A DNA stretch of 64,000 nucleotides from Salinicoccus hispanicus (GTDB lineage Bacteria > Bacillota > Bacilli > Staphylococcales > Salinicoccaceae): NCBI RefSeq assembly GCF_009831115.1, contig NZ_WUUK01000002.1, positions 248,001 to 312,000 on the forward strand, given 5' to 3'. Every line of letters begins with the position of its first letter. The first letter of the stretch is position 1. The notes beneath the pieces are model-generated. The model was not told where the DNA came from. It did not search any database and saw only the letters and a program-made list of their open reading frames with translations. This document shows, one piece after another, positions 55,190 to 63,051 of the stretch. The translations under genes were made by a program, and so were the position numbers.

Positions 55190-55993
55190 ATGGATTTTGC
55201 AATTCTACTGGAATATGCATGGGTGCTTGTCGTTCTGGTCGTCCTGGAAGGCCTGCTCGCAGCAGATAACGCCGTCGTACTGGCCGTCATGGTCAAGCAT
55301 CTGGATAAGGACCGTCGTAAAAAAGCGCTCTTCTACGGGCTGCTTGGTGCATTCGTTTTCCGGATGATCGCCATATTGCTGCTGGTCTGGCTCGTACAGT
55401 GGTGGTGGATGCAGGCAGCAGGTGCACTATACCTGTTCTATGTTTCAATCTCACACCTGATCAAGCTGAAGCAGGGTGAGAAGGAGCCGGAGGAACCGAC
55501 AGCCGGTACGGAAGGTATCGTGCTCGACGAAACGAAGAAGAAGGGCGGGGGCTTCTGGTTCACGGTCTTCAAAGTCGAACTGGCTGATATCGCATTCGCC
55601 ATCGACTCCATTCTGGCAGCAGCAGCCATTGCGCTCGCTCTTCCTGAAGTCGGCGGAGACTTCTTCGGTATCAATGCCGGCCAGTATACGGTCATGCTCA
55701 TTGGCGGCCTCGTCGGTGTCATCATCATGCGTTTCTTCGCCACATGGTTTGTCGAGCTGCTCAACAGAAAGCCGGGTCTCGAAGTGGCAGCGTTCATCAT
55801 CGTCGGCTGGGTCGGTGTCAAGCTTGCGGTGCTTACACTGGCGCACGATGCCATCCATATCATTCCGCATGATTTCCCGCACTCTGTCACATGGAAACTC
55901 ATCTTCTGGGCAGTCATGGTCATCATCATTACGGCCGGCTGGTTCCTGAGCAATGACAATGATAACGGTAAAAAAGTGGAAAGCATCCACTAA
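55190..55993 (+). CDS. TerC family membrane protein, probable manganese exporter
   Basis: 267 residues with seven to eight membrane helices. The TerC metal-site acidic motifs are LVVLEGLLAADNAVVLAVMV (residues 14-33) and VELADIAFAIDSILAAAA near residue 128, and HDAIHIIPHDFPH is His-rich. Bacterial relatives such as B. subtilis YkoY (MeeY) export Mn2+, partly to metallate secreted enzymes. The Mn2+ riboswitch upstream strongly supports this. AAAGGAGG precedes the ATG. Confidence 0.9.
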   Translation: MDFAILLEYAWVLVVLVVLEGLLAADNAVVLAVMVKHLDKDRRKKALFYGLLGAFVFRMIAILLLVWLVQWWWMQAAGALYLFYVSISHLIKLKQGEKEPEEPTAGTEGIVLDETKKKGGGFWFTVFKVELADIAFAIDSILAAAAIALALPEVGGDFFGINAGQYTVMLIGGLVGVIIMRFFATWFVELLNRKPGLEVAAFIIVGWVGVKLAVLTLAHDAIHIIPHDFPHSVTWKLIFWAVMVIIITAGWFLSNDNDNGKKVESIH

Positions 55994-56005
55994 AGCCTCT
56001 ATAAT
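55977..56005 (+). promoter_or_regulatory. Candidate promoter of htrA
   Basis: TGGAAA (55977-55982), 17 nt, TATAAT (56000-56005), just before AGGAGGGG and the TTG start; the -35 lies in the end of terC. Confidence 0.5.
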
Positions 56006-56036
56006 GAGGGATACAAACTTTTAGGAGGGGTCGCCT

Positions 56037-57599
56037 TTGGAAAGGTCACAGAAACACATCATTCCAAAAGATCAGTATCGTCGGAATAGACGTGTATTTT
56101 CAGACGATGGTTCAAAGCATGCAGATGGACCGGATCAGACACCACAGGACACTACAGACGCCGTTTCGCCAGAAAGACACGATGACACAGTCCAGGATCC
56201 ATCAATGGATGACGTGGACAGAGCCCAGGCAGCAGAAAGTGGCAATGACAGGTCCAGAACGGACGGGTCGCGTGACTATGGGCCGGGCGAAGCGGGATAT
56301 GCGGACAATAGTGCACCCGCAAGCATGGGCGGCGCGACACGGAACACATCCGGTCGTGGTCCGACAGATGGCAATGGCGGCCGCGGAGGCCGCAAAAAAG
56401 GCGGCTGTCTCAGCAGCCTGCTCCTGCCATTTCTGGCCGGACTGATCGGTGCGTTGGCCATGCTCCTCCTGTTCAATCTTTTTGATGACAATGACAGCGG
56501 TGGCAGCGGCGCCCAGGATCCGGATGACGGCATCTCTGAGGAGAACCGCCAGGAAATAGAAGACATCAAAGGACAGCTTCAGGAGCAGAGCGGTGACGAG
56601 AACAAGCAGATTTCGGATACGACTGCCGCCATACAGAAGGCGAAGCAGTCGGTCGTGTCGGTCATCAATCTGCAGAAAGCAGGTCAGATCGTCCCGGGCT
56701 ATCAGGAAATGCCTGATAGTGAACCCGAGGAAGCGGGTACCGGTTCCGGTGTCATCTATAAGCTGACCGAAGAAGACGCCTTTATCGTCACGAACAACCA
56801 TGTGGTCGAAGGTGCAGAGGAACTGCAGGTCAACCTTGAAAATGGAGATCAGATTGATGCAGAACTGATCGGTACCGATGTCTGGACCGACCTGTCTGTC
56901 CTCCGTGTCGACCGCGGCAACATTGAAAACGCAATCGATTTCGGCAGCAGCGACCAGCTGCTTGTCGGCGAAACAGCAATCGCCATCGGTTCACCACTCG
57001 GCCAGGCCTTCTCAGGTTCTGTATCGAGAGGCATCATCTCCGGTCTTGACCGCAGTGTACCGGTCGACATTGATGGCGATGGCAACTATGACTGGGAAGC
57101 GAGCGTACTCCAGACCGATGCAGCCATCAACCCCGGAAACTCCGGCGGTGCACTTGTAGACCAGGCCGGCAACCTGATCGGCATCAACTCCATGAAGATC
57201 AGCATGCCGACAGTCGAAGGCATCGGCTTTGCCATTCCGGTGGATGAAGTCGAGCAGATCGTCAGCCAGCTGGAAGAGAACGGCGAAGTGCAGCGCCCTT
57301 ATCTCGGTGTCATGCTTCAGGATCTCTATACTGTGCCTGCCGAGGTGCTGGTCAACCAGATGAACCTGCCGGACGATGTCAATTCCGGTGTCATCGTCAG
57401 TAATGTCGAAGACGGCACACCCGCCGCTGAAGCAGGGCTCGATTCGCTTGATGTCATTGTTTCCCTGGACGGCGAGCCGGTGCAGAACATGCTCGAGCTG
57501 AGAAAGTACCTCTACTATGAAAAAGCACAGGGTGAAACGCTTGAAATAGAGTACTATCGCAATGGTGAACTCCAGACGGCCACAGCAACGCTCGAATAG
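56037..57599 (+). CDS. htrA: HtrA/DegP-like membrane-anchored serine protease
   Basis: Cell-envelope quality-control protease. 520 residues from TTG 56037, 6 nt after GGAGGGG. Layout: hydrophilic cytosolic region of about 120 residues (rich in D, Q, G, R), one membrane helix (LLPFLAGLIGALAMLLLFNL, near 125-145), a linker, the trypsin-like domain with His in VTNNHVVEG, Asp in WTDLSVLRV and Ser in NPGNSGGALV, then one PDZ domain (SGVIVSNVEDGTPAAEAGLD). Complete catalytic triad. The long cytosolic tail is typical of staphylococcal HtrA-like proteins. Confidence 0.93.
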   Translation: MERSQKHIIPKDQYRRNRRVFSDDGSKHADGPDQTPQDTTDAVSPERHDDTVQDPSMDDVDRAQAAESGNDRSRTDGSRDYGPGEAGYADNSAPASMGGATRNTSGRGPTDGNGGRGGRKKGGCLSSLLLPFLAGLIGALAMLLLFNLFDDNDSGGSGAQDPDDGISEENRQEIEDIKGQLQEQSGDENKQISDTTAAIQKAKQSVVSVINLQKAGQIVPGYQEMPDSEPEEAGTGSGVIYKLTEEDAFIVTNNHVVEGAEELQVNLENGDQIDAELIGTDVWTDLSVLRVDRGNIENAIDFGSSDQLLVGETAIAIGSPLGQAFSGSVSRGIISGLDRSVPVDIDGDGNYDWEASVLQTDAAINPGNSGGALVDQAGNLIGINSMKISMPTVEGIGFAIPVDEVEQIVSQLEENGEVQRPYLGVMLQDLYTVPAEVLVNQMNLPDDVNSGVIVSNVEDGTPAAEAGLDSLDVIVSLDGEPVQNMLELRKYLYYEKAQGETLEIEYYRNGELQTATATLE

Positions 57600-57619
57600 A
57601 TTGAAAGTATCGGAACAGA

Positions 57620-57675
57620 AATGTCCCTTCAAAATGGACACTCGAAAGAGTGGAAGCTTTGAAGGGGCATTTTCA
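57620..57675 (+). terminator. Terminator of htrA
   Basis: AATGTCCCTTCAAA / TTTGAAGGGGCATT stem with a small inner hairpin (ACTCgaaaGAGT) and a TTTTC tail. Confidence 0.85.
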
Positions 57676-57815
57676 TATGCTTGGAAAGTGCACAGAGAGG
57701 GTAGTAGAGAACTGATTCGAATCTTACCTTGACATGCATGTTCACGGTACGTAATAATGAGGTGTATTTTTGAAAGCACCGAAAGAATCGGTTGCATCGG
57801 AAAGAAGGGGAAGCA

Positions 57816-59177
57816 ATGTTTAAGTGGCTGGAGAGGTTCCTCGATTCCCTCACTCCACAGCGGGGCATATTATTATACTATCTTATTGCATTATTCATAG
57901 CGAGCGCCGTTCTGAGTCTTCCCATCCTATATCGCGGTGAAAAGGGGACGGCACTGATCGATACGATCTTTGTCGCTGCATCGGCACTGTCGGTGACTGG
58001 CCTGACATCCATCAATATATCCGAAACGTTCAATACCGCAGGGTATGCCATCATCATGCTGATCATGAATCTTGGCGGCATCGGCATCATGGCGATGGGG
58101 ACGATGGTATGGGTGCTGTTCGGCCGCCGCATCGGTCTCAAGGAGCGCATGCAGATAGCGGTCGACAACAACCAGTACAAGTTTGCGGGCGCGGTCAAAC
58201 TGGTGCTCGACATCATCAAGACACTTCTCGCCATTGAAATCGTCGGTGCGCTCATCTACTTCGCCTACTTCATGTTGGATTCCAATGACCTGTACTATTC
58301 TTTCATGCACGGCATATTCCTGTCCGTATCCGCTACAACCAATGGGGGCATGGACTTGTTCGGCAACTCACTGCTTGGTTTTGAAGAGGCCTACATACTG
58401 CAGGTGCCGGTCATGATCCAGATCATGCTCGGTGCCATCGGATATCCGGTGCTGATCGAAGTGCAGCGATTCCTGAGTAAAAAGAAGGAGCATAGGAAAT
58501 TCCGCTTTACGCTTTTTGCCAAGCTGACGACGCTGACATATGCACTGCTTTTCTTCATCGGTGCATTCTTCATTTTCGTCATGGAATCAAGACACTATTT
58601 CCTGAGCGATTCATGGTATAAGACGATGATGAACAGCCTGTTCGCTTCAGCAACCACGCGGAGCGGGGGACTGACAACCGTCGATCCGAGCCAGTTCAGC
58701 GATGCCACCCAGCTGCTGATGAGTGCATTCATGTTCATCGGAGCTTCTCCGAGTTCCGCGGGTGGCGGTATCAGGACTACGACGTTTGCACTGCTGATAT
58801 TGTTCCTCATCGCATTCAGCCGGGGCCGGACGGACATCCGGATCTTCGGGCGCGAGATTGCCAAGGAGGACCTGCACCGTGCATTCGCTGTCATTACACT
58901 TGCTGCACTGCTCGTTTTTTCCGGCATCATCTCGGTCGTGCTGTTCGAAAACAGCCGCTTCGACCTCATTGATGTCATCTTTGAAATCACCAGCGCGTTC
59001 GGAACGTGCGGCATGTCGACCGGCATCACCGATGACCTGTCCTCCCCGAGCAAGGTCGTCGTCATGATCTTCATGTTCATCGGCCGGATCGGCTTCATCT
59101 CATTCCTGTTCTCGATGGCTGGACGCCAGAAGGAACTGCCGTACCACTTCCCGAAAGAACGCATCCTGATCGGCTAG
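57816..59177 (+). CDS. Potassium uptake channel subunit KtrB/TrkH family
   Basis: Na+/H+-coupled K+ channel of the Trk/Ktr/HKT superfamily, central to osmotic adaptation. About 453 residues with four pore repeats whose filter turns are SVTGLTS, SATTNGGMD, ATTRSGGLTT and SAFGTCGMS. Start ATG 57816 follows AAGGGGAAG; the TTG at 57792 lacks a ribosome site. Its regulatory KtrA/C partner is not in the window. Exact class (KtrB or KtrD) unresolved. Confidence 0.92.
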   Translation: MFKWLERFLDSLTPQRGILLYYLIALFIASAVLSLPILYRGEKGTALIDTIFVAASALSVTGLTSINISETFNTAGYAIIMLIMNLGGIGIMAMGTMVWVLFGRRIGLKERMQIAVDNNQYKFAGAVKLVLDIIKTLLAIEIVGALIYFAYFMLDSNDLYYSFMHGIFLSVSATTNGGMDLFGNSLLGFEEAYILQVPVMIQIMLGAIGYPVLIEVQRFLSKKKEHRKFRFTLFAKLTTLTYALLFFIGAFFIFVMESRHYFLSDSWYKTMMNSLFASATTRSGGLTTVDPSQFSDATQLLMSAFMFIGASPSSAGGGIRTTTFALLILFLIAFSRGRTDIRIFGREIAKEDLHRAFAVITLAALLVFSGIISVVLFENSRFDLIDVIFEITSAFGTCGMSTGITDDLSSPSKVVVMIFMFIGRIGFISFLFSMAGRQKELPYHFPKERILIG

Positions 59178-59213
59178 ACTTCATTTTAGAGTATGAAAGG
59201 AGCCAGTGAGACT

Positions 59214-60068
59214 ATGCAAGAGTTCTTCAGCGTCAGCCTCATCCTGACCCAGCATATCAACCGCAGGCTGGGCAGACAATCCGGCGTCACACTGTCCAAA
59301 GTATCGAGATACAAGCGGGAGGTCGCCCTGGAGGAGAACCATCACATCCTCCTGTGCGATCTCGGCGGGACACTCGGCATCGACCAGGAGTATATTGCGC
59401 CACGCAATCCGTCGATTACGAGCATGAACTATATGGGCTACAACTTCGGCGTCTTCAATCATCAGGATATGTCGAACATCTCACATCTGCGGCGCACGAT
59501 GAGCTTCTCGAAGTTCCCGTGGATGAACTGCAACATCACCCATCCGATGACCAAGGAGCCATTCTTCGGCGAACCCTACGAAATCTACAGCATCAATGGC
59601 ATGAAGCTCGCCATCCTGGGAGGATATGGCGGATCTTTCCGTCCTGAAGCTGAAAATGAAAACCCGACGATCCATGTGTCTTCACTCGGCAGCTCGGCAA
59701 AACGCTGGCTCCGCTATATATACGACACCGAAGATCCGGATTACGTCATTGTCTGCATCTCGGACGCCGATGACGAAATCAGCGATATCGTCCAGGATAT
59801 GGAAGGCGTCGGCCTGCTCATCACCGGCAGCTGTGAAGATGAGAATATCGAAGAGAATACGTACGAGACGTTTTCAATCGAAGACGGCCAGAATATTCCA
59901 AGGTACCATCATCATCACACCGGTAAGGTCATGCATGTCGAGCTCAGCTTCAAGACACGCACCACCACCTATGAATTTCTGAGCCATTCCGTGGCACGGA
60001 TCGACCGTGAGATCTCCCAGCTCAGCGATGACCAGCGCATGCTCGACCTCGTGCACTATCACTTATAG
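59214..60068 (+). CDS. Degenerate 5'-nucleotidase/metallophosphatase-like protein
   Basis: About 284 residues. The pattern of a UshA/YunD-type N-terminal domain is recognisable (ILLCDLGGTLG, SMNYMGYNFGVFNHQDMS, FPWMNCNI, KLAILGG), but the expected metal ligands are altered: DxH at the start reads TQHIN, and GNHEFD reads FNHQDM. It is therefore probably not an active phosphatase of this class. Cytosolic. Start ATG 59214 is preferred over ATG 59193, which overlaps the AAAGGAG ribosome site. It sits between trkH and a repeat array; synteny with staphylococci suggests an old gene. Confidence 0.6.
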   Translation: MQEFFSVSLILTQHINRRLGRQSGVTLSKVSRYKREVALEENHHILLCDLGGTLGIDQEYIAPRNPSITSMNYMGYNFGVFNHQDMSNISHLRRTMSFSKFPWMNCNITHPMTKEPFFGEPYEIYSINGMKLAILGGYGGSFRPEAENENPTIHVSSLGSSAKRWLRYIYDTEDPDYVIVCISDADDEISDIVQDMEGVGLLITGSCEDENIEENTYETFSIEDGQNIPRYHHHHTGKVMHVELSFKTRTTTYEFLSHSVARIDREISQLSDDQRMLDLVHYHL

Positions 60069-60079
60069 AATGCGAAGAT

Positions 60080-60112
60080 GAAGCTCCCCCTGGTGGGGGA
60101 GCTTCTTTTTTT
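60080..60112 (+). terminator. Terminator of the metallophosphatase-like gene
   Basis: GAAGCTCCCCC / GGGGGAGCTTC stem, TGGT loop, T7. Confidence 0.93.
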
Positions 60113-60136
60113 GTGGGATCGGGGGGTGAGGGTGCC

Positions 60137-60526
60137 AACTCGCCATCGTAGGTGTTGCCATGGCGAGTTAGAGAGCCAACTCGCCATCGTGTGTGCTGCC
60201 ATGGCGAGTTAGAGGGCCAACTCGCCTTCGTAGGTGCTGCCATGGCGAGTTAAGAGGCCAACTCGCCTTCGTAGGTGCTGCCATGGCGAGTTAAGAGTCC
60301 AACTCGCCTTCGTAAGTGCTGCCATGGCGAGTTAAGAGTCCAACTCGCCATCGTAGGTGTTGCCATGGCGAGTTAGAGGGCCAACTCGCCATCGTAGGTG
60401 TTGCCGTGGCGAGTTAAGAGTCCAACTCGCCATCGTAAGGGTTGCCATGGTGAGTTAGAGGGCCAACTCGCCATCGTAGGTGTTGCCATGGCGAGTTAAG
60501 AGTCCAACTCGCCATCGTCCAATCCC
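60137..60526. repeat. 41-bp-period palindromic repeat array, 9 full units plus a partial
   Basis: Units of 33 nt start at 60137, 60178, 60219, 60260, 60301, 60342, 60383, 60424 and 60465, with a truncated tenth at 60506. Arms AACTCGCCAT / ATGGCGAGTT are perfect 10-bp inverted repeats in most units, around a 13-nt core (CGTAGGTGTTGCC type). Spacers of 8 nt are AAGAGTCC, AGAGGGCC or close variants, partly alternating. Because arms also pair across spacers, two alternative foldings exist. It lies in a convergent gap, like the array at 48675. After it, 60527-60566 shows no feature. Confidence 0.95.
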
Positions 60527-60566
60527 ACAAGCGAGACATCAAAATAAAACCTCATAAAACGAGCAC

Positions 60567-60620
60567 AAAAAAGCCACCCTCGTACATACTGGAACAGATC
60601 CAGCATATCGGGGGTGGCTT
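60567..60620 (-). terminator. Terminator of the DUF2187 gene
   Basis: Minus-strand GCCACCCCCG / CGAGGGTGGC stem enclosing a CTGGATCTGTTCCAG hairpin, T6 tail. The 95 nt between it and the gene hold no recognised element. Confidence 0.75.
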
Positions 60621-60715
60621 CATCTCTATTTATAGCTGCTCCAGCAGAGCTCGGTGAAGCCGGATCGCCAGATGGCGAGGCTCTACATGATGTCTCTACT
60701 GAGAATTAGAGAAGT

Positions 60716-60907
60716 CTAACCTTCGATGATTTTATAACGTTTGTGGTTGACTACTGTTTTTTCAAACATCTCATGTTCATCGAAACTATCGTTGATTGTA
60801 ATATCGACGATGACCGAGTTTTCATTCACCTTCTCGACTTTTCCTCTCATACCATCAAATTCCACGATATTTCCGACTTTCGCAGCTTCTATTTCTACTT
60901 CCTCCAT
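60716..60907 (-). CDS. DUF2187 family protein (YkvS-like)
   Basis: 63 residues, a KOW/SH3-like small beta protein: VGNIVEFDGMRGKVEKVNENSVIVDITI followed by KTVVNHKRYKII (marks). Function unknown in Firmicutes; an RNA-related role is possible from fold alone. GGAGG lies 8 nt before ATG 60907. Confidence 0.8.
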   Translation of the reverse strand: MEEVEIEAAKVGNIVEFDGMRGKVEKVNENSVIVDITINDSFDEHEMFEKTVVNHKRYKIIEG

Positions 60908-61089
60908 GCGTCATACCTCCACATCAATGATGTAAGACATTATACTACTTTTTACGTTTTTTTCAATCAATACTGGGTCTGATTTGTAAAAATAAAAGTA
61001 ACCGCTTACACTTTCGTCTTTCATTCATATGCTCAAAAAGCCGTCAATACAAGGACAAGGCGGGCGATATGAACCGGGGTCCCATGAAC

Positions 61090-61440
61090 TCAGGTTTCGA
61101 TCCGCCGCCTGTCCATTCTGAAGTTGTGGGATTTCGGCTGTTCGCTTTTAGCAAGAATCTTGCGTGTCTTCTTCAGCTTCTTCTTGTGCTTTTTCGCCTG
61201 CTTTTCGAGGTCGAATGGATGGTGCATGCCATTGGCGACCATGTAGTCTGTAATGCGTGCATGCTGGTTCAATGCCTGTGTCATCTGACGTTTCAGCATA
61301 TCGCGTATTTCCGGATTGACTGTTTCCGTCAGCGCCACAGCGTAGGCGCGGACGGTGGCTTTGGATGAGACGAGCAGTTCTGTTGCGATCAGCTCGTCGG
61401 TCTTCAAACCAGAATTTTTCAAAATACTATCGAGTTCCAT
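61090..61440 (-). CDS. CotF-like (spore coat F domain) protein
   Basis: About 116 residues from ATG 61440 (GGGAGG upstream). A four-helix, ferritin-like CotF pattern: SILKNSGLKTDELIATELLVSSKATVRAYA as marks, TETVNPEIRDMLKRQM, HARITDYMVANGMHHPFDL, and a Lys/Arg-rich tail. In spore formers such proteins occur in coats or in vegetative cells; staphylococcal relatives do not sporulate. Paired with a second short CotF-like gene 19 nt upstream. Confidence 0.7.
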   Translation of the reverse strand: MELDSILKNSGLKTDELIATELLVSSKATVRAYAVALTETVNPEIRDMLKRQMTQALNQHARITDYMVANGMHHPFDLEKQAKKHKKKLKKTRKILAKSEQPKSHNFRMDRRRIET

Positions 61441-61459
61441 CACTCGGCCTCCCTCGGAT

Positions 61460-61666
61460 CTATGGTAGAAATGTTTCAATTTCCTCTATGGCTTTTTCAG
61501 AGTTCTGTGTCTCTCGCCGCAGCAGTCTTTTCAGCTCCGGATCTTTCACAACCGCATCCATCATATGTGCTTTCAGCAAAGTGGACCGCCGTTGTGTTGT
61601 CACTTCGTGAAGTTCTAGTGTTTCATGAATACCAAGTTTGAAGTCATCATTCTCTTTTCCTGACAT
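61460..61666 (-). CDS. Short CotF-like helical protein
   Basis: About 68 residues from ATG 61666, 8 nt after GGGGAGG. Helical, with the same sort of pattern as the next gene (TLELHEVTTQRRSTLLKAH, DPELKRLLRRETQNSEKAIEEIE). Probably a half-length partner of the CotF-like protein, co-transcribed with it. Function unknown. Confidence 0.6.
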   Translation of the reverse strand: MSGKENDDFKLGIHETLELHEVTTQRRSTLLKAHMMDAVVKDPELKRLLRRETQNSEKAIEEIETFLP

Positions 61667-61761
61667 GAGCTGCCTCCCCAATTTCATATACGAAACTAGA
61701 ATAACATGACTTTTCTGATCAGGCACCATCCTTGCTCATAGTCATAAAATTCAGATCAGCA

Positions 61762-62241
61762 TCAGCTTTCATCAAACAGCTTGCGCAGTTTGCCACGTGC
61801 CGATTTCCGCCAATTCTTCACACTTGAGACGCTGTAGCCGGACAGTTCGGCAAGTTCCCGTACACTGTAGCCTTTCAGGGTATACGACAGCCACATAAGC
61901 TCATGGGCATCCAGATGGAGTGATGCACCTTCAAGCTCCAACATGCCAAGGGAGTCCGTGCGACCGCCGACACTCTCATACAGCAGTTCATCGACAGTCA
62001 CACTGACTGCATTCGTATATCTTGAAACTTTGCGTATCTCGTCGATCATCCGCTGGTAGATGCGCGTGTATACAAACTGCGATTCCGTTGCGCCTTTTGC
62101 TGCGATGTCATCATAGGTGGATAGGGCGTTATATACCGCCATTCGGCCCACCTGCATATAGTCGTCCTGGTCGAACTGGATGTTCAGTTTCGCCATGATG
62201 CTGTAGATCATCGGTTCATAGCCAAGAATCTTCTCATTCAT
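61762..62241 (-). CDS. Sigma-70 family factor (SigH/ComX-like) divergent from comK
   Basis: 159 residues. Region 2 is recognisable (FDQDDYMQVGRMAVYNALSTYDD, marks; YTRIYQRMIDEIRKVSR) and region 4 has a helix-turn-helix (YSVRELAELSGYSVSSVKNWRKSARGKL, marks). Short, without regions 1 or 3, like the competence sigma factors ComX and staphylococcal SigH. The standard sigH context (secE-nusG-rplK) is absent, so it may be a different, comK-linked factor. Divergent from comK over a 208-nt gap. Confidence 0.8.
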   Translation of the reverse strand: MNEKILGYEPMIYSIMAKLNIQFDQDDYMQVGRMAVYNALSTYDDIAAKGATESQFVYTRIYQRMIDEIRKVSRYTNAVSVTVDELLYESVGGRTDSLGMLELEGASLHLDAHELMWLSYTLKGYSVRELAELSGYSVSSVKNWRKSARGKLRKLFDES

Positions 62242-62449
62242 ACTGTCGTCCTGTGACGTATCGATACATCGTTTATTTCCGGATGACTGTATCTTAAAAT
62301 AAACCCCTGCCGCCGGCGAACGTACTCACCAGCAGAATGATGTATTAAATATGAATTAATTTAACATTTTATTTAATATTGTTAATATTATGTTATATAA
62401 AGTGAAGTTAGGGTATAATTGATGTTGCAAATAAACAAAGGGGTGAATC

Positions 62450-62956
62450 ATGTATACTACATCACTGCTCAATCCCCGGGTGTGCTACATCGAACCACTG
62501 CAGCACCCGGAGTTCCTAGCTCAAGCGGTCTATCATGGCGAGACGCCCGTGCCGTCCAAAAAGCCGAGTGAAAAGCTGATCGATGAACTGCTCATCTACT
62601 GCCATGCGACCAACCTGAGCGCCAAGCGTGCTCATCTGAAGGCGGCGCACGGCATCCACCGTATGGGACCGATCGTCATCGATGAACGCATCCAGTTTGT
62701 GCTGTTTCCAATTACTGTAAGCCGAACCCGCAATCCATTCTGGGTCAATCTGCATCATTTTCTGCAGTTTCAGCCATCTGATGATGGCATCACCATGATC
62801 CACTTCAACCATGGTATGATGAAAGGGGTGGCCGCCGATTATCGCATGTGTGAAAAGCAGTACGAAAAAGCACTCAAAGTGCTGGACCGGTCGACGAAGA
62901 TAAAAGAGCAGAGCACGCTCTACATGACCCGCAGTCCTCACATACCGAATATATGA
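62450..62956 (+). CDS. comK: Competence transcription factor ComK
   Basis: Master activator of DNA-uptake genes, binding AT-boxes (AAAA-N5-TTTT pairs). 168 residues, slightly short. Family blocks RVCYIEPLQHPEFLAQAVYH, SAKRAHLKAAHGIHRMGPIVI (marks) and PFWVNLHHFLQFQP are present. ATG 62450 follows AAAGGGGTG; TATAAT at 62413-62420 is a likely -10. The gap 62242-62449 is A+T-rich near comK with several T and A runs but no clean paired AT-box. MecA, encoded at 17213, should target it. Confidence 0.9.
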   Translation: MYTTSLLNPRVCYIEPLQHPEFLAQAVYHGETPVPSKKPSEKLIDELLIYCHATNLSAKRAHLKAAHGIHRMGPIVIDERIQFVLFPITVSRTRNPFWVNLHHFLQFQPSDDGITMIHFNHGMMKGVAADYRMCEKQYEKALKVLDRSTKIKEQSTLYMTRSPHIPNI

Positions 62957-63051
62957 GGTCATCTGCATAAAATTAATTTATTTTTCTGTATATTCTACTT
63001 CAAATTTTGCCTGAATTTTAGCATAATGAAATCAGGGATGGGGGCGGTGGC

